A stretch of 64,000 nucleotides of DNA, from positions 1,302,001 through 1,366,000 of the forward strand of contig NC_009614.1 of assembly GCF_000012825.1 (NCBI RefSeq). The letters run 5' to 3'. The stretch comes from Phocaeicola vulgatus ATCC 8482. GTDB taxonomy: Bacteria > Bacteroidota > Bacteroidia > Bacteroidales > Bacteroidaceae. Below the pieces are notes generated by a model, which did not search any database, was not told the origin of the DNA, and saw only the letters and a list, made by a program, of their open reading frames with translations. The position numbers and the translations under genes are program-made. Below are positions 21,592 to 30,393 of this stretch, one piece after another (position 1 is the first letter of the stretch; each line of letters opens with the position of its first letter).

Positions 21592-22061
21592 CACTCATTA
21601 CCAATAACTTCCCGTGCAACAGTCTTTCAAAACCTCCTCAATCGGTATGCCGGTGGCGAAATACATCTGCTTCGGGGATGCTCTCGGACAGAATGTAAAA
21701 TCAGCCCCTCGTTACCTCCCGGTAGCTCGTAGGCATCAGAAGAACCTATTCTCATCATACCTTCACCTCACTCCATTTGATATTTCACCCAGGTGAAGCA
21801 GTTATTCCACTTGGGTGAAAGCGGCTGTTCACCTAAGCGAAGCTGCCTCTTCACCTTAGTGAAGCAATGAACGCACCCGAACAAAAATACGCCTTATGAC
21901 GCTCCCCTGCAATGGAACAACCGTAGCTATGACACAGGAATCAGAACAACCGATATCCGTCAAACCAAATTTGGCAGCGGAGAATGGCAAACCATTTCGG
22001 GGGGATTTAGAATGTATTTTCACGGTACATTACTGATTTACAGCAAAATACCGTGAAAAAT
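21592..22061. repeat. Non-coding dispersed element, copy A
   Basis: This ~470-bp gene-free element is related to the one at 56,173-56,619. Both start with CACTCATTACCAA-AACTT-CCGTG, then 192-193 bp later have four 22-bp-phased palindromes, then ATGACGCT, then AAACC-TTTCG-GGGGAT, and both end in a hairpin. Here the hairpin is TTTTCACGGTA / TACCGTGAAAA (22017-22059). No credible protein is encoded on either strand. The function is unknown; a structured RNA or a miniature mobile or REP-like element are options. Confidence 0.65.
21784..21863. repeat. Array of four 22-bp-phased palindromes (locus A)
   Basis: Units start at 21784, 21806, 21828 and 21850: TTCACCCAGGTGAA, TCCACTTGGGTGAA, TTCACCTAAGCGAA and TTCACCTTAGTGAA. 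They are near-palindromes of the form TTCACC-nn-GGTGAA with exact 22-bp spacing. The 8-bp spacers differ from unit to unit. Confidence 0.8.
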
Positions 22062-22085
22062 CCAAGATGACAATATACGTATAAT

Positions 22086-22116
22086 CAAAAAAACTCCCTT
22101 GGTACAACCAAGGGAG
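22086..22116 (-). terminator. Minus-strand terminator beyond the GH51 gene
   Basis: CTCCCTTGG pairs with CCAAGGGAG (22094-22116) around a 5-base loop, and on the minus strand is followed by a run of seven T. It is ~115 bp past the GH51 stop codon. Confidence 0.8.
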
Positions 22117-22160
22117 ACAGGTATACATTTCCTTTAAAAGTTCCGGATGCAATTGGGATT

Positions 22161-22187
22161 ATAAAGCAGCCCTTCGGCTGCTTTATG
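22161..22187 (-). terminator. Hairpin just after the GH51 gene
   Basis: AAAGCAGCC pairs with GGCTGCTTT around a 4-base loop, 44 bp after the GH51 stop codon. It lacks a long T run on either strand, so it may be a processing site or a weak terminator ahead of the stronger one at 22,094. Confidence 0.45.
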
Positions 22188-22231
22188 TTTCTCTATCCTC
22201 TGTGTTAGCATTTAAAGGAATGATTCATCTT

Positions 22232-24211
22232 TTACTTATTACTTGCCTTAACAAACTTATAAAGCACGAAAGTCTTGGGCGCCATCTCTACATTCAGTAC
22301 ATTACCCTCAATCGTAACATCACTTTCTTTCGGAGTAATGACATTCGGATGCTCTACCGTGTTATCTTTATCCAAATCGGCAGACTGGAGCGTGATGCAT
22401 TTACCTTCCACAAGTTTATCACTCTTCTTCAATCCGTTGAAAGTCACTGATACCGGTTGTGCCTTATCCGAAGTATTGGCAATTTTCACGATACAAGCCT
22501 TTTCATCCTTATCCCATACGGCACTGGCAAACAGACCATCCTGTCCTTCCTGACCGCTCACAGCTTTTTTATCCATTGTCAACGGCAATACATGCGTGCC
22601 TTTATTATGACTGTACAACTGTTGTACATAGTAACTGCAAGTACGGACGGAATTCAGATTATCAAACCAAATCAAATCCGGACGCCACTGCCACCCTTCC
22701 ACATGAGCAAACAAAGGCGCATAAGTAGCCATGTGTACCACATCGGCATTGCGTTCCAGTCCGGTCATGAACGCAGCTTCCATTAAAGCAGCATTAAAAT
22801 GGTTCCATTTCTTGCCTTTTCCATGACAAGCATATTCTCCGGCAAAGACCTTCGGACCTTTGCGGTCGTAATTATCATAACGGTTACCTTGTGCCAGGAA
22901 CCAGCTTTCGGGACGATAGAAATGCTCATCCACCAAATCCACTTTCAGATTTTTCATTTCCGGCCATAAGTAATCAAAGTCTTTACCTTCAGACTGAGGT
23001 CCCGAACTGCCGACAATCTTGATTTCGGGATGCGCCTTACGAAGCACCTCGACAAACTGTTTCAGACGTTCCGGATATTCCGGTCCCCATTGTTCGTTAC
23101 CAATACCCAAGAACTTCAAGTTGAAGGGAGCAGGGTGTCCCATATCCGCACGAACTTTTCCCCAAGTAGTCGTAACATCACCATTGGCAAATTCAATCAG
23201 ATCCAATGCATCCTGTATATACGAATCAAGTTTGGACAAGCTGACCTGCTGGTCGGGGTCATTCTGATACTGGCATACCAGCCCGCAGTTCAGAATAGGC
23301 AACGGTTCGGCGCCTATATCCTCCGACAACTGGAAATACTCAAAGAAGCCCAGTCCGTAAGTCTGGAAATAATCGGGGAAGAAACGATGCTTGAACGTAT
23401 AATGCCAGCGGTTTTCATTCAACGGACGATTCTCTACCGCACCTACTGTTTTTTTCCATTCGTAACGGGTAGCCTCATCCGTACCTTCCACAATACAGCC
23501 ACCGGGAAAACGGAAAACACCGGGTTTGATATCATATAAAGCCTGCACCAAGTCCTTGCGAAGACCGTTCTTACGCTCTTTCCAAGTATCCACAGGGAAA
23601 AGAGAAACATGTTCCAGATCCACCGTTCCCGCACTTTCAAGGAAAATACGGAGATGAGCCTTGGGTTCCGTTCTCGGCGATTTCAATATCACCTCATATT
23701 GTTTCCAATCCTTCGAGTTCACTGTCAGTTCTTTTGACTCAAAAGCCTGACGTTCCTCCATCGTATCATTCTTGATCAATTCAATGCGAAGTTTCTGGTT
23801 CTCACCACGTGCCCATACGGAAAAACGGTACTCGGCTCCTTCCTTGACACCTATACCGAAGAAACCTTCGTTTTCAATCCCTGTATGTTTTTCCCTGTGC
23901 CCGGAATTACCCAGACGGACATAATGCGGATTTCGTTCAAACGGCCCGTCATCCATCAAGGTCACGTTACCGAAAACATTCCACCCCATAAAACGTTGCG
24001 GGAATTCGAATGAACGGTTCTTTACCAGTTCGGCATACAATCCTCCGTCGGCTCCATAATTAATGTCCTCAAAAAACAAACCATACATGGTTGGTTGTAT
24101 TTCCGCACCAAGTTTATTGGTCTGCACGACCATGTTGTGCGCATTCTGTGCATGTAGCGCTACTCCGGCAGCAAATACCCATGCCGTGAATAGAGTTCGG
24201 TGTAATTTCAT
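22232..24211 (-). CDS. GH51 alpha-L-arabinofuranosidase, exported
   Basis: This 659-residue enzyme removes terminal alpha-L-arabinofuranosyl units from arabinan and arabino-oligosaccharides. A signal peptide covers residues 1-22 (ending ALHAQN). An N-terminal carbohydrate-binding-like beta domain precedes the TIM barrel, with the acid/base Glu in GIGNEQWGPEYPE and the nucleophile Glu in VFAGEYACHGKG; a C-terminal beta-sandwich closes the protein. It lies 23 bp after the GH43 gene and shares its promoter. Within the PUL it would finish, in the periplasm, oligosaccharides released by the two GH43 enzymes. Confidence 0.93.
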   Translation of the reverse strand: MKLHRTLFTAWVFAAGVALHAQNAHNMVVQTNKLGAEIQPTMYGLFFEDINYGADGGLYAELVKNRSFEFPQRFMGWNVFGNVTLMDDGPFERNPHYVRLGNSGHREKHTGIENEGFFGIGVKEGAEYRFSVWARGENQKLRIELIKNDTMEERQAFESKELTVNSKDWKQYEVILKSPRTEPKAHLRIFLESAGTVDLEHVSLFPVDTWKERKNGLRKDLVQALYDIKPGVFRFPGGCIVEGTDEATRYEWKKTVGAVENRPLNENRWHYTFKHRFFPDYFQTYGLGFFEYFQLSEDIGAEPLPILNCGLVCQYQNDPDQQVSLSKLDSYIQDALDLIEFANGDVTTTWGKVRADMGHPAPFNLKFLGIGNEQWGPEYPERLKQFVEVLRKAHPEIKIVGSSGPQSEGKDFDYLWPEMKNLKVDLVDEHFYRPESWFLAQGNRYDNYDRKGPKVFAGEYACHGKGKKWNHFNAALMEAAFMTGLERNADVVHMATYAPLFAHVEGWQWRPDLIWFDNLNSVRTCSYYVQQLYSHNKGTHVLPLTMDKKAVSGQEGQDGLFASAVWDKDEKACIVKIANTSDKAQPVSVTFNGLKKSDKLVEGKCITLQSADLDKDNTVEHPNVITPKESDVTIEGNVLNVEMAPKTFVLYKFVKASNK

Positions 24212-24234
24212 GATAGTAATATTATTAATTTTTA

Positions 24235-25731
24235 TTAGTTAATTCTCTTTCCCCATACAGAATGCCCTTGAGCATCCAGACCAGTAAAGAGAATGGTTTC
24301 TGTCTCATTTTCCCAATCGTGTCCGGCAAAGATAATCAAATTGTTAATATCTTCTGTCGCTGTTTTTATAGTAAGAAGCTGTTTTTTAGCATTAAACCCC
24401 CATACTGCATCTCCCGCACTGCCATCTGCTTCCAAAACGACACGGGCAGATAATGCCTGCTCACCATTCCGCAAGTCTCCTTCGCCCCACAATATCTGAC
24501 CGGCCTCCAAGCTACGTTCCAAAGGTGGTTCCTGAATGCGGATAATTTCCCACTCACCTACCAAATCTTCTTTAGTGAAAGAGCGCGGAGCAGTACCCGC
24601 ATAGCGTTCGGGAGAAACCACGGGCCATCCATTCACAGTAAAGAACACTTCACGCACATGCAGATCCATCAAATGGTTCTGAGGAGAGAGACGTCCCTGG
24701 TGAGCCATAAAATAACGGCCGTCACCGGCATCAATAAGACCGCAATGAGCCGTTCCCGCCCATCCCGGATGATTTTCGAAGCGATAAGGAGCTGTCAATA
24801 TGGGAACATTATTCGTTGTATCTTTTATATCCTCTCCATAGAAATCCACAAAAGGTCCTTCGGGAGAATCGGAATAAGCGACACGTACATTATAGGTAGT
24901 CATCAACGGATCGTAGGATGTAAACAGATAATATTTGCCAAGTTCCGGCTGATACATGATTTCCGGCGCTTCCAAGTTGTCTTTCCGGTAATTGGCCCGG
25001 CGTGCTATCAAGTGCCCATGATCCTCCGACTGCTTAGTCATTCCTGTTTCGGGATTCAGTTCCACACAGTACAGACCGCCGAAATAAGAGCCATAATGCA
25101 TCCACCACTTTCCGGTTTCCGGGTCCTCAATAACAGAAGGATCTATGGCATTCATCGCATCCCCTTCCCCTGTCTTGACCACACACCCTTTCTGTATCCA
25201 GGGACCTTCGGGAGAATCCGACTCGGCCATACCGATATAGGATGTATTCCTGCCGAATGCCGATACACAATAATACAAACGATAAATACCCTGATAAGGC
25301 ATCAGGAAGGGAGCCCAAATGTTAGTCGCCCCTTTTCCCTCCGCCTGACTATGGACCCATTCTATAGCCGGAGCAGGTATTTCGGGAAAGGCCCATCCCA
25401 CAAAATCCCAATGTACCAGATCTTTTGATTTGCGTACCTGGATAAAACCTAACGGTACATTCTTCTCTTCCGCCTCTTTCCGGTTCTCGGCAAAGATAGC
25501 ATCAGTGGAATACATATAATAGGTATCCCCTATTTTTTTACAGGCCGGATCGTGTACATTATACGTTCCCCACTGCTTGTAATTTTCCATAGACGAAAGG
25601 GCGGTATAATCATCCACCCAAGGATTCGGTGAAGGAACAGGCACGAAAGCCGTAGGTGCATTGCATGATACCAATGCCCCTACGACCAACAGGCCTAAAC
25701 CAACCAACCTATTTATTATTAACCTCTTCAT
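24235..25731 (-). CDS. GH43 family arabinan-degrading lipoprotein
   Basis: The 498-residue protein is a five-bladed-propeller GH43 hydrolase. The catalytic base Asp is in NVHDPACK, the acid Glu in LEAPEIMYQPELG, and the region between is typical of endo-1,5-alpha-arabinanases. After the propeller comes a ~100-residue beta-barrel domain ending in VWGKRIN, shared with the GH43 gene at 39,633. I chose the start at 25731 (MKRLIINRL) over upstream ATGs because a lipoprotein signal with lipobox GALVSC begins there. It is the promoter-proximal gene of a two-gene operon with GH51, divergent from the regulator gene. Confidence 0.88.
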   Translation of the reverse strand: MKRLIINRLVGLGLLVVGALVSCNAPTAFVPVPSPNPWVDDYTALSSMENYKQWGTYNVHDPACKKIGDTYYMYSTDAIFAENRKEAEEKNVPLGFIQVRKSKDLVHWDFVGWAFPEIPAPAIEWVHSQAEGKGATNIWAPFLMPYQGIYRLYYCVSAFGRNTSYIGMAESDSPEGPWIQKGCVVKTGEGDAMNAIDPSVIEDPETGKWWMHYGSYFGGLYCVELNPETGMTKQSEDHGHLIARRANYRKDNLEAPEIMYQPELGKYYLFTSYDPLMTTYNVRVAYSDSPEGPFVDFYGEDIKDTTNNVPILTAPYRFENHPGWAGTAHCGLIDAGDGRYFMAHQGRLSPQNHLMDLHVREVFFTVNGWPVVSPERYAGTAPRSFTKEDLVGEWEIIRIQEPPLERSLEAGQILWGEGDLRNGEQALSARVVLEADGSAGDAVWGFNAKKQLLTIKTATEDINNLIIFAGHDWENETETILFTGLDAQGHSVWGKRIN

Positions 25732-25881
25732 GTCCATGAATAATCTTTGAGGAAAAAATTGCTGTTCCATAGTATTTTGTTTATTATATGACCATTTGCT
25801 AATGTACTAATTTGTCAATGGCCATGTGGCATATAGCGCAGCCAATCGGCACATTGACACATTGACTAATTATTATTAATG
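25732..25881 (-). promoter_or_regulatory. Leader of the GH43-GH51 operon
   Basis: The -7 element lies ~150 bp before the chosen start codon, leaving a long leader. It contains TGTCAATG (25813-25820) and CATTGACA (25852-25859), which can form a stem enclosing ~30 bases. A post-transcriptional role is possible but not shown. Confidence 0.35.
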
Positions 25882-25889
25882 CAAATATA
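25882..25889 (-). promoter_or_regulatory. -7 element of the GH43-GH51 operon
   Basis: The minus strand reads TATATTTG, a perfect TAnnTTTG, beginning 21 bp after the nearer of two GTCCACC repeats. Confidence 0.65.
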
Positions 25890-25910
25890 GCTGCAACCAA
25901 AAGCTCGCCA

Positions 25911-25938
25911 GGTGGACAATATCGCTTAAAGGGTGGAC
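25911..25938 (-). promoter_or_regulatory. Candidate HTCS operator: two GTCCACC direct repeats
   Basis: On the minus strand GTCCACCC (25938-25931) and GTCCACC (25917-25911) are direct repeats with a 21-bp period, ahead of the -7 element. The same pair with the same period and nearly the same distance to its -7 element stands upstream of susC. It is a strong candidate binding site for the AraC-type output domain of the PUL regulator encoded next door. Confidence 0.7.
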
Positions 25939-25997
25939 ATTTGTACAGCAGAGGGATAAAAATGATTTGTTTGTTTTTAAGGAAAAACGAAAAGGTA

Positions 25998-26005
25998 TAT
26001 CTTTG
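25998..26005 (+). promoter_or_regulatory. -7 element of the regulator gene
   Basis: TATCTTTG lies 44 bp before the chosen start at 26050. A nearer in-frame ATG at 26014 would leave almost no leader, which supports the later start. Confidence 0.55.
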
Positions 26006-26049
26006 TTTCCATAATGGTATATTCTTACGTCATTAATGAACTACACACT

Positions 26050-29000
26050 ATGAAAAGACATTCTTTGCTATTTGCTCTGTTCATCTTTCTGTCGAGCCTG
26101 TCTATACAAGCTGAAGGGACCGCCGGAAAATGGTCCGAACGCTATAACGTCACCGCTATTACGATGGATGAAGGACTTCCTCACAACTTCGTGGACGATA
26201 TATTGAAAGACAGCCAGGGCTTTTTATGGATTGCCACCCGTGGGGAAGGAATCGCCCGTTATGACGGTTATGAATTTACCGCCTTCAATATGGGAAGCAC
26301 CCACACCAAACTACGAAGCAACTTCATAAACAAACTGTGTGAGGATAACTTCAAGCGTATTTGGGCTGTCAGTGAAATGGGTATTGACATATTGGATATA
26401 CAAACCATGCAGACTGTACAAGTCGCTGATACGAAAGACAAACTTATTTCACTGTGCAACCGCCCCTCCCATCTCATTCTCCATAGCAAAGCGGGAAATA
26501 TTTGGGTTTGTTCGGAAAACAATTTATTCAAAATTACCTTTGGCAAACAAGGAAATATAAGACAGATCATTAAAATATGCGAAGTGCCGGCAGGAGAATC
26601 CATCCGGACTATTTGTGAGGTGGAAGACTATCTTTGGATAAACTACAAAGACGGTATCTACCGCATCAAAGAATCGGCTATGGAAGTACAGGAACCCACA
26701 TTCATTTCATCTGCCCTGCAATTACCCGGTGTGTCCATACAAGTAATCTGCCGGAAAGAAAATGAAATTTGGATTGGCAGCGCACAAGGCCTTTTCCGAT
26801 ACAATATGGATACGGAACTGATGAAGCATTATATGTACGATCCGAATGACAACAACTCGCTTTCCCAAAACTTTATCACAGACATAGCAGAAACAGGAGA
26901 ACATACCATGCTGGTTGCCACCCTAAAAGGTATAAACCTTTATAATGCGTTGACAGACAATTTTGAGCGGATAAATAAAGATACCGGAGAAGGAGAAATT
27001 GTACAAAACACATTGAACTGTGACTTCGTAAACTGTCTGCTGACCGATGGTGACATTATCTGGGTAGGAACCGAAGTGGGAGGGCTGAACAAGATGAGCC
27101 GCCGGATGCTGTTGGTACAAAACTATTATCATATTCCCACCATTCCCGGAAGTCTTTCCCAAAATCCCGTCAATGCCATTTATGAAGACCCGTCGGGTGT
27201 TTTATGGGTAGGAACCGTAGAAGGAGGTTTAAACCGGCGGGCTCCCGGCAGCAACACTTTTGAACACTATACCACTGATGCACCCGCCCACCTAAGCCAT
27301 AATACCGTCAGTTGTTTTACCAGCGATAACGATGGAAGGCTCTGGATAGGAACCTGGGGAGGAGGCATAGGATGGATAGACATGAAAAATCCGCAGAACA
27401 AACAATTCCACCACATAGAAATACCCGAATACGGAGACTTCTCATGGGGATGGGCCGGAAGTATCTGCTATGACCACTTGAATAATGCCATCTGGGTGGG
27501 AACCAGTACCAATATCTATGTTTACGACTTGAAAACACAAACGCTCACCGAACCATTCAAGGGTATGAACCTAGGTGGAATTGAAGGCTGTACAGGATAC
27601 TATATAGATAAGGATAACCACCTGTGGCTGGGACTTACAGAAGGACTTTGCCGAATAGATCTAAGCAGTTTGAAAGCCCCCAGACTGATTTATCAACTCT
27701 GGAGGATCAAGCTGGACGAACCGGAATCAAAGTTGAAGGAAAGGGTAACCTACATCACCCAGTCTAAAGACGGAACCCTATGGATAGGCAGCAACGGATA
27801 TGGTTTCTACAAATCCTCACCAACAGAAAACGGAGAATATACCTTCCGCTCCTTCACCACCGAAGACGGACTGATAAACAACAGTGTCCGCTGCATATCG
27901 GAAGATAAAGAAGGGTATCTTTGGATTACCACCACCAACGGACTCTCCCGCTTCAATCCTAACAACAACAGCTTCTTCAACTATACCCGGAAAGACGGAC
28001 TATTATCCAACCAGTTCTATTGGAACGCAATATGCCGTGCCGCCAATGGAGATTTGTATGTAGGAAGTACTAAAGGGCTGTCTGTAGTCAAACCGGTCAT
28101 AGACACAAATCCCAAGGAGGCTGTTCCTCTGGCATTCACCCATGTTCGTGTGGCCAATGAAGAACGATTGTACACAAACGGCACCCTACAGTTACACGAA
28201 CGCGACAAATCTCTCTATATTGAATTTGCCGCACTGGATTATGATGCATCGACATTCGCCAATTATTATTACCGCTTGAAAGGATTTGACGACAAATGGA
28301 TAAAAGTGCCGGCCAACAGGCGACAAGCCGCCTATACCAACCTGCGTCCCGGCAACTATACTTTCGAACTGCGTTATGCCCCCGACGACAAACAATGGCT
28401 GGAAGAAATGGCAGAACTCCACATTGCCGTATCACCTTATTTCTATAAAACCATCTGGTTCATTCTGTCCATATTGGTTCTTCTATCTTTCCTTATATAT
28501 AAGGTATTATCATGGAGGCTTCGTTCGTTAAAAGAACAACAAGAAATGCTCCACATCAAAGTAGAGGAACGTACCCGTGAACTGGAAGAACAAAAAAAAC
28601 TGCTTTCCACTCAGGCAAGCGAGCTCTATCGTCAAAACCAACTATTGAAACAGCAAAACGAAAAGATAACCAAACAAAAAGGGCAACTGATACAAATGTC
28701 AAAGAAAGTACAGGAATTGACGGTTGACAAACTCGCCTTCTTCACCAATATCACCCATGAATTCCGTACTCCGTTGACATTAATCGTAGGACCTATAGAA
28801 AGGGCATTGAAACTAAGCTACAATCCTCAAGTCATTGAACAATTACATTTTGTGGAGCGCAACTCAAAATATCTGCTCTCACTGGTCAACCAATTAATGG
28901 ACTTCCGCAAAGTAGAATCAGGGAAAATGGAAATTGTCCGCAACCCGGGCAACTTTGCCAAGTTACTCAATGAACTGCTGGTTCCCTTCGACGCATATGC

Positions 29001-30276
29001 ATCCGAAAGAGGAATAACCATCGAACGTCGTTTCCGCCTTCCTTCATGTGAAATCATGTACGATGAGGATGCCATGCATAAAGTGATTGTCAATTTGATA
29101 GGAAATGCTTTGAAATTTACCCCCAAAGGAGGACAAATTACCATCTATGCCACCCCCTTCCGCCAGGAAGAGCAGGAAAAGTTGTTCATCTGTATCCGGG
29201 ATACGGGGCCAGGACTGCCCGAAGAAGAGATAGACAAAGTATTCAACCGCTTCTACCAATCACAAAACAAGACGCATTCCTCTATCAACGGACAAAGCGG
29301 GACCGGAATCGGCCTCTATCTATGCAAACGAATTGTCCAGTTGCATGGAGGTTCAATTTGTGCCAAGAATAATCAGAGCAAAGGATGTTCTTTCCGTATT
29401 TTACTTCCTTTGCAATATGCCGATGCAGACAGTCTGCCCGCACCAACAGAGCAAGTTAAAGAACCGGTAGAATCTCCGCTGGCCTTGCAACCTGCCACCA
29501 ATGGAAAACTGACGATTCTGGTAGTAGAAGACAACAAAGATATGCGCGCCTATATCCGTTCCATTCTGGCCGAATATTATAACGTGCTCGAAGCATCCCA
29601 AGGTGAAGAAGCATTGACTGTGCTCCAATCCCAGAACGTGGATTTCATAGTCAGTGACTTGATGATGCCTGTCATGGATGGTATGGAACTGTCCCGCCGG
29701 GTAAAATCCAATTTCGCCATCTCACATATCCCCTTCCTGATGCTCACAGCCAAAACATCCAACGAATCGCGCATCGAAAGCTTCCGTATAGGTGTAGACG
29801 AATACCTGCTGAAACCATTTGATGATACTTTGCTGCTGGCCCGGATATCCAATATACTGGAAAACCGCAAACGTTTCCAACAAAAGTTCTCATACAGTAT
29901 GGATGTGGATGCACTGAATATCGAAAAAGAATCCAGTGACAAGAAATTCCTGGACAAGGCGATGCAGATTGTGAAAGAAAACTATAAGAACTCCTATTAC
30001 GAAATAAGCGATTTCATCGAAGCAATGGGGGTAAGCAAAAGTTTGATGAACAAAAAAATGCAAAATCTGACGGGACAGTCTGCCGGACAATTCATGCGTA
30101 ACTACCGGCTGAATCTTGCGCGGGAACTTATTATCCGTAACCGGCTGACGCACAATATGAACATATCCGAAATAGCATACGAAGTGGGATTCAATGACCC
30201 CAAATACTTCACACGCTGCTTTACAAAACATTTCGGAACAACACCCAGTTCGATGATGGAGAATGGAACCGACTGA
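26050..30276 (+). CDS. Hybrid two-component system sensor/regulator (HTCS)
   Basis: This 1408-residue inner-membrane protein combines a sensor and its response regulator in one chain. In order: signal peptide (~1-20); a periplasmic sensor of about 14 beta-propeller repeats with recurring LWIGT/IWVGT motifs; a Y_Y_Y domain; a membrane helix near residues 810-830; a coiled coil; a HisKA domain with His903 in THEFRTP; an ATPase domain with NLIGNALKFTP and GTGIGLYLCK; a receiver with Asp1203 in VSDLMMPVMDG; and an AraC-type helix-turn-helix at the end. Such proteins sense a PUL-derived oligosaccharide and activate the PUL operons. It sits between the two operons that share GTCCACC repeats. Confidence 0.95.
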   Translation: MKRHSLLFALFIFLSSLSIQAEGTAGKWSERYNVTAITMDEGLPHNFVDDILKDSQGFLWIATRGEGIARYDGYEFTAFNMGSTHTKLRSNFINKLCEDNFKRIWAVSEMGIDILDIQTMQTVQVADTKDKLISLCNRPSHLILHSKAGNIWVCSENNLFKITFGKQGNIRQIIKICEVPAGESIRTICEVEDYLWINYKDGIYRIKESAMEVQEPTFISSALQLPGVSIQVICRKENEIWIGSAQGLFRYNMDTELMKHYMYDPNDNNSLSQNFITDIAETGEHTMLVATLKGINLYNALTDNFERINKDTGEGEIVQNTLNCDFVNCLLTDGDIIWVGTEVGGLNKMSRRMLLVQNYYHIPTIPGSLSQNPVNAIYEDPSGVLWVGTVEGGLNRRAPGSNTFEHYTTDAPAHLSHNTVSCFTSDNDGRLWIGTWGGGIGWIDMKNPQNKQFHHIEIPEYGDFSWGWAGSICYDHLNNAIWVGTSTNIYVYDLKTQTLTEPFKGMNLGGIEGCTGYYIDKDNHLWLGLTEGLCRIDLSSLKAPRLIYQLWRIKLDEPESKLKERVTYITQSKDGTLWIGSNGYGFYKSSPTENGEYTFRSFTTEDGLINNSVRCISEDKEGYLWITTTNGLSRFNPNNNSFFNYTRKDGLLSNQFYWNAICRAANGDLYVGSTKGLSVVKPVIDTNPKEAVPLAFTHVRVANEERLYTNGTLQLHERDKSLYIEFAALDYDASTFANYYYRLKGFDDKWIKVPANRRQAAYTNLRPGNYTFELRYAPDDKQWLEEMAELHIAVSPYFYKTIWFILSILVLLSFLIYKVLSWRLRSLKEQQEMLHIKVEERTRELEEQKKLLSTQASELYRQNQLLKQQNEKITKQKGQLIQMSKKVQELTVDKLAFFTNITHEFRTPLTLIVGPIERALKLSYNPQVIEQLHFVERNSKYLLSLVNQLMDFRKVESGKMEIVRNPGNFAKLLNELLVPFDAYASERGITIERRFRLPSCEIMYDEDAMHKVIVNLIGNALKFTPKGGQITIYATPFRQEEQEKLFICIRDTGPGLPEEEIDKVFNRFYQSQNKTHSSINGQSGTGIGLYLCKRIVQLHGGSICAKNNQSKGCSFRILLPLQYADADSLPAPTEQVKEPVESPLALQPATNGKLTILVVEDNKDMRAYIRSILAEYYNVLEASQGEEALTVLQSQNVDFIVSDLMMPVMDGMELSRRVKSNFAISHIPFLMLTAKTSNESRIESFRIGVDEYLLKPFDDTLLLARISNILENRKRFQQKFSYSMDVDALNIEKESSDKKFLDKAMQIVKENYKNSYYEISDFIEAMGVSKSLMNKKMQNLTGQSAGQFMRNYRLNLARELIIRNRLTHNMNISEIAYEVGFNDPKYFTRCFTKHFGTTPSSMMENGTD

Positions 30277-30284
30277 CTTATTCC

Positions 30285-30338
30285 AGAGCGTAAAATGAAC
30301 GGATTGTATACCATAAATGCTCCGTTTTTCTACGCTCT
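30285..30338 (+). terminator. Hairpin between the regulator gene and GH97
   Basis: AGAGCGTA (30285-30292) pairs with TACGCTCT (30331-30338), and inside it AACGGA pairs with TCCGTT. It may end the regulator transcript; the following bases are not a clean T run. Confidence 0.55.
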
Positions 30339-30355
30339 CACCTCGCTAAATAAAT

Positions 30356-30363
30356 TATCTTTG
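30356..30363 (+). promoter_or_regulatory. -7 element for the GH97 gene
   Basis: TATCTTTG lies 30 bp before the GH97 start codon at 30394, so GH97 can be transcribed apart from the regulator. No GTCCACC repeat precedes it. Confidence 0.55.
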
Positions 30364-30393
30364 CTCTACATTATAATAGCATATTTAATACCC

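Noticed and set aside
21614..21796. Small plus-strand frames in element A
   Set aside because: They are about 60 codons, not preserved in the related element B, and lack a promoter and coding pattern.
21784..21863. CRISPR-like array
   Set aside because: Units are 14-bp palindromes with 8-bp gaps, only four in number; there are no spacers of ~30 bp and no cas genes.
22202..22553. Plus-strand short frames over the end of GH51
   Set aside because: They overlap the GH51 coding sequence in antisense and have no protein features.
24658..25428. Plus-strand 256-residue open frame
   Set aside because: It lies wholly opposite the GH43 gene, has no recognisable domain or promoter, and the composition is that of an antisense shadow.
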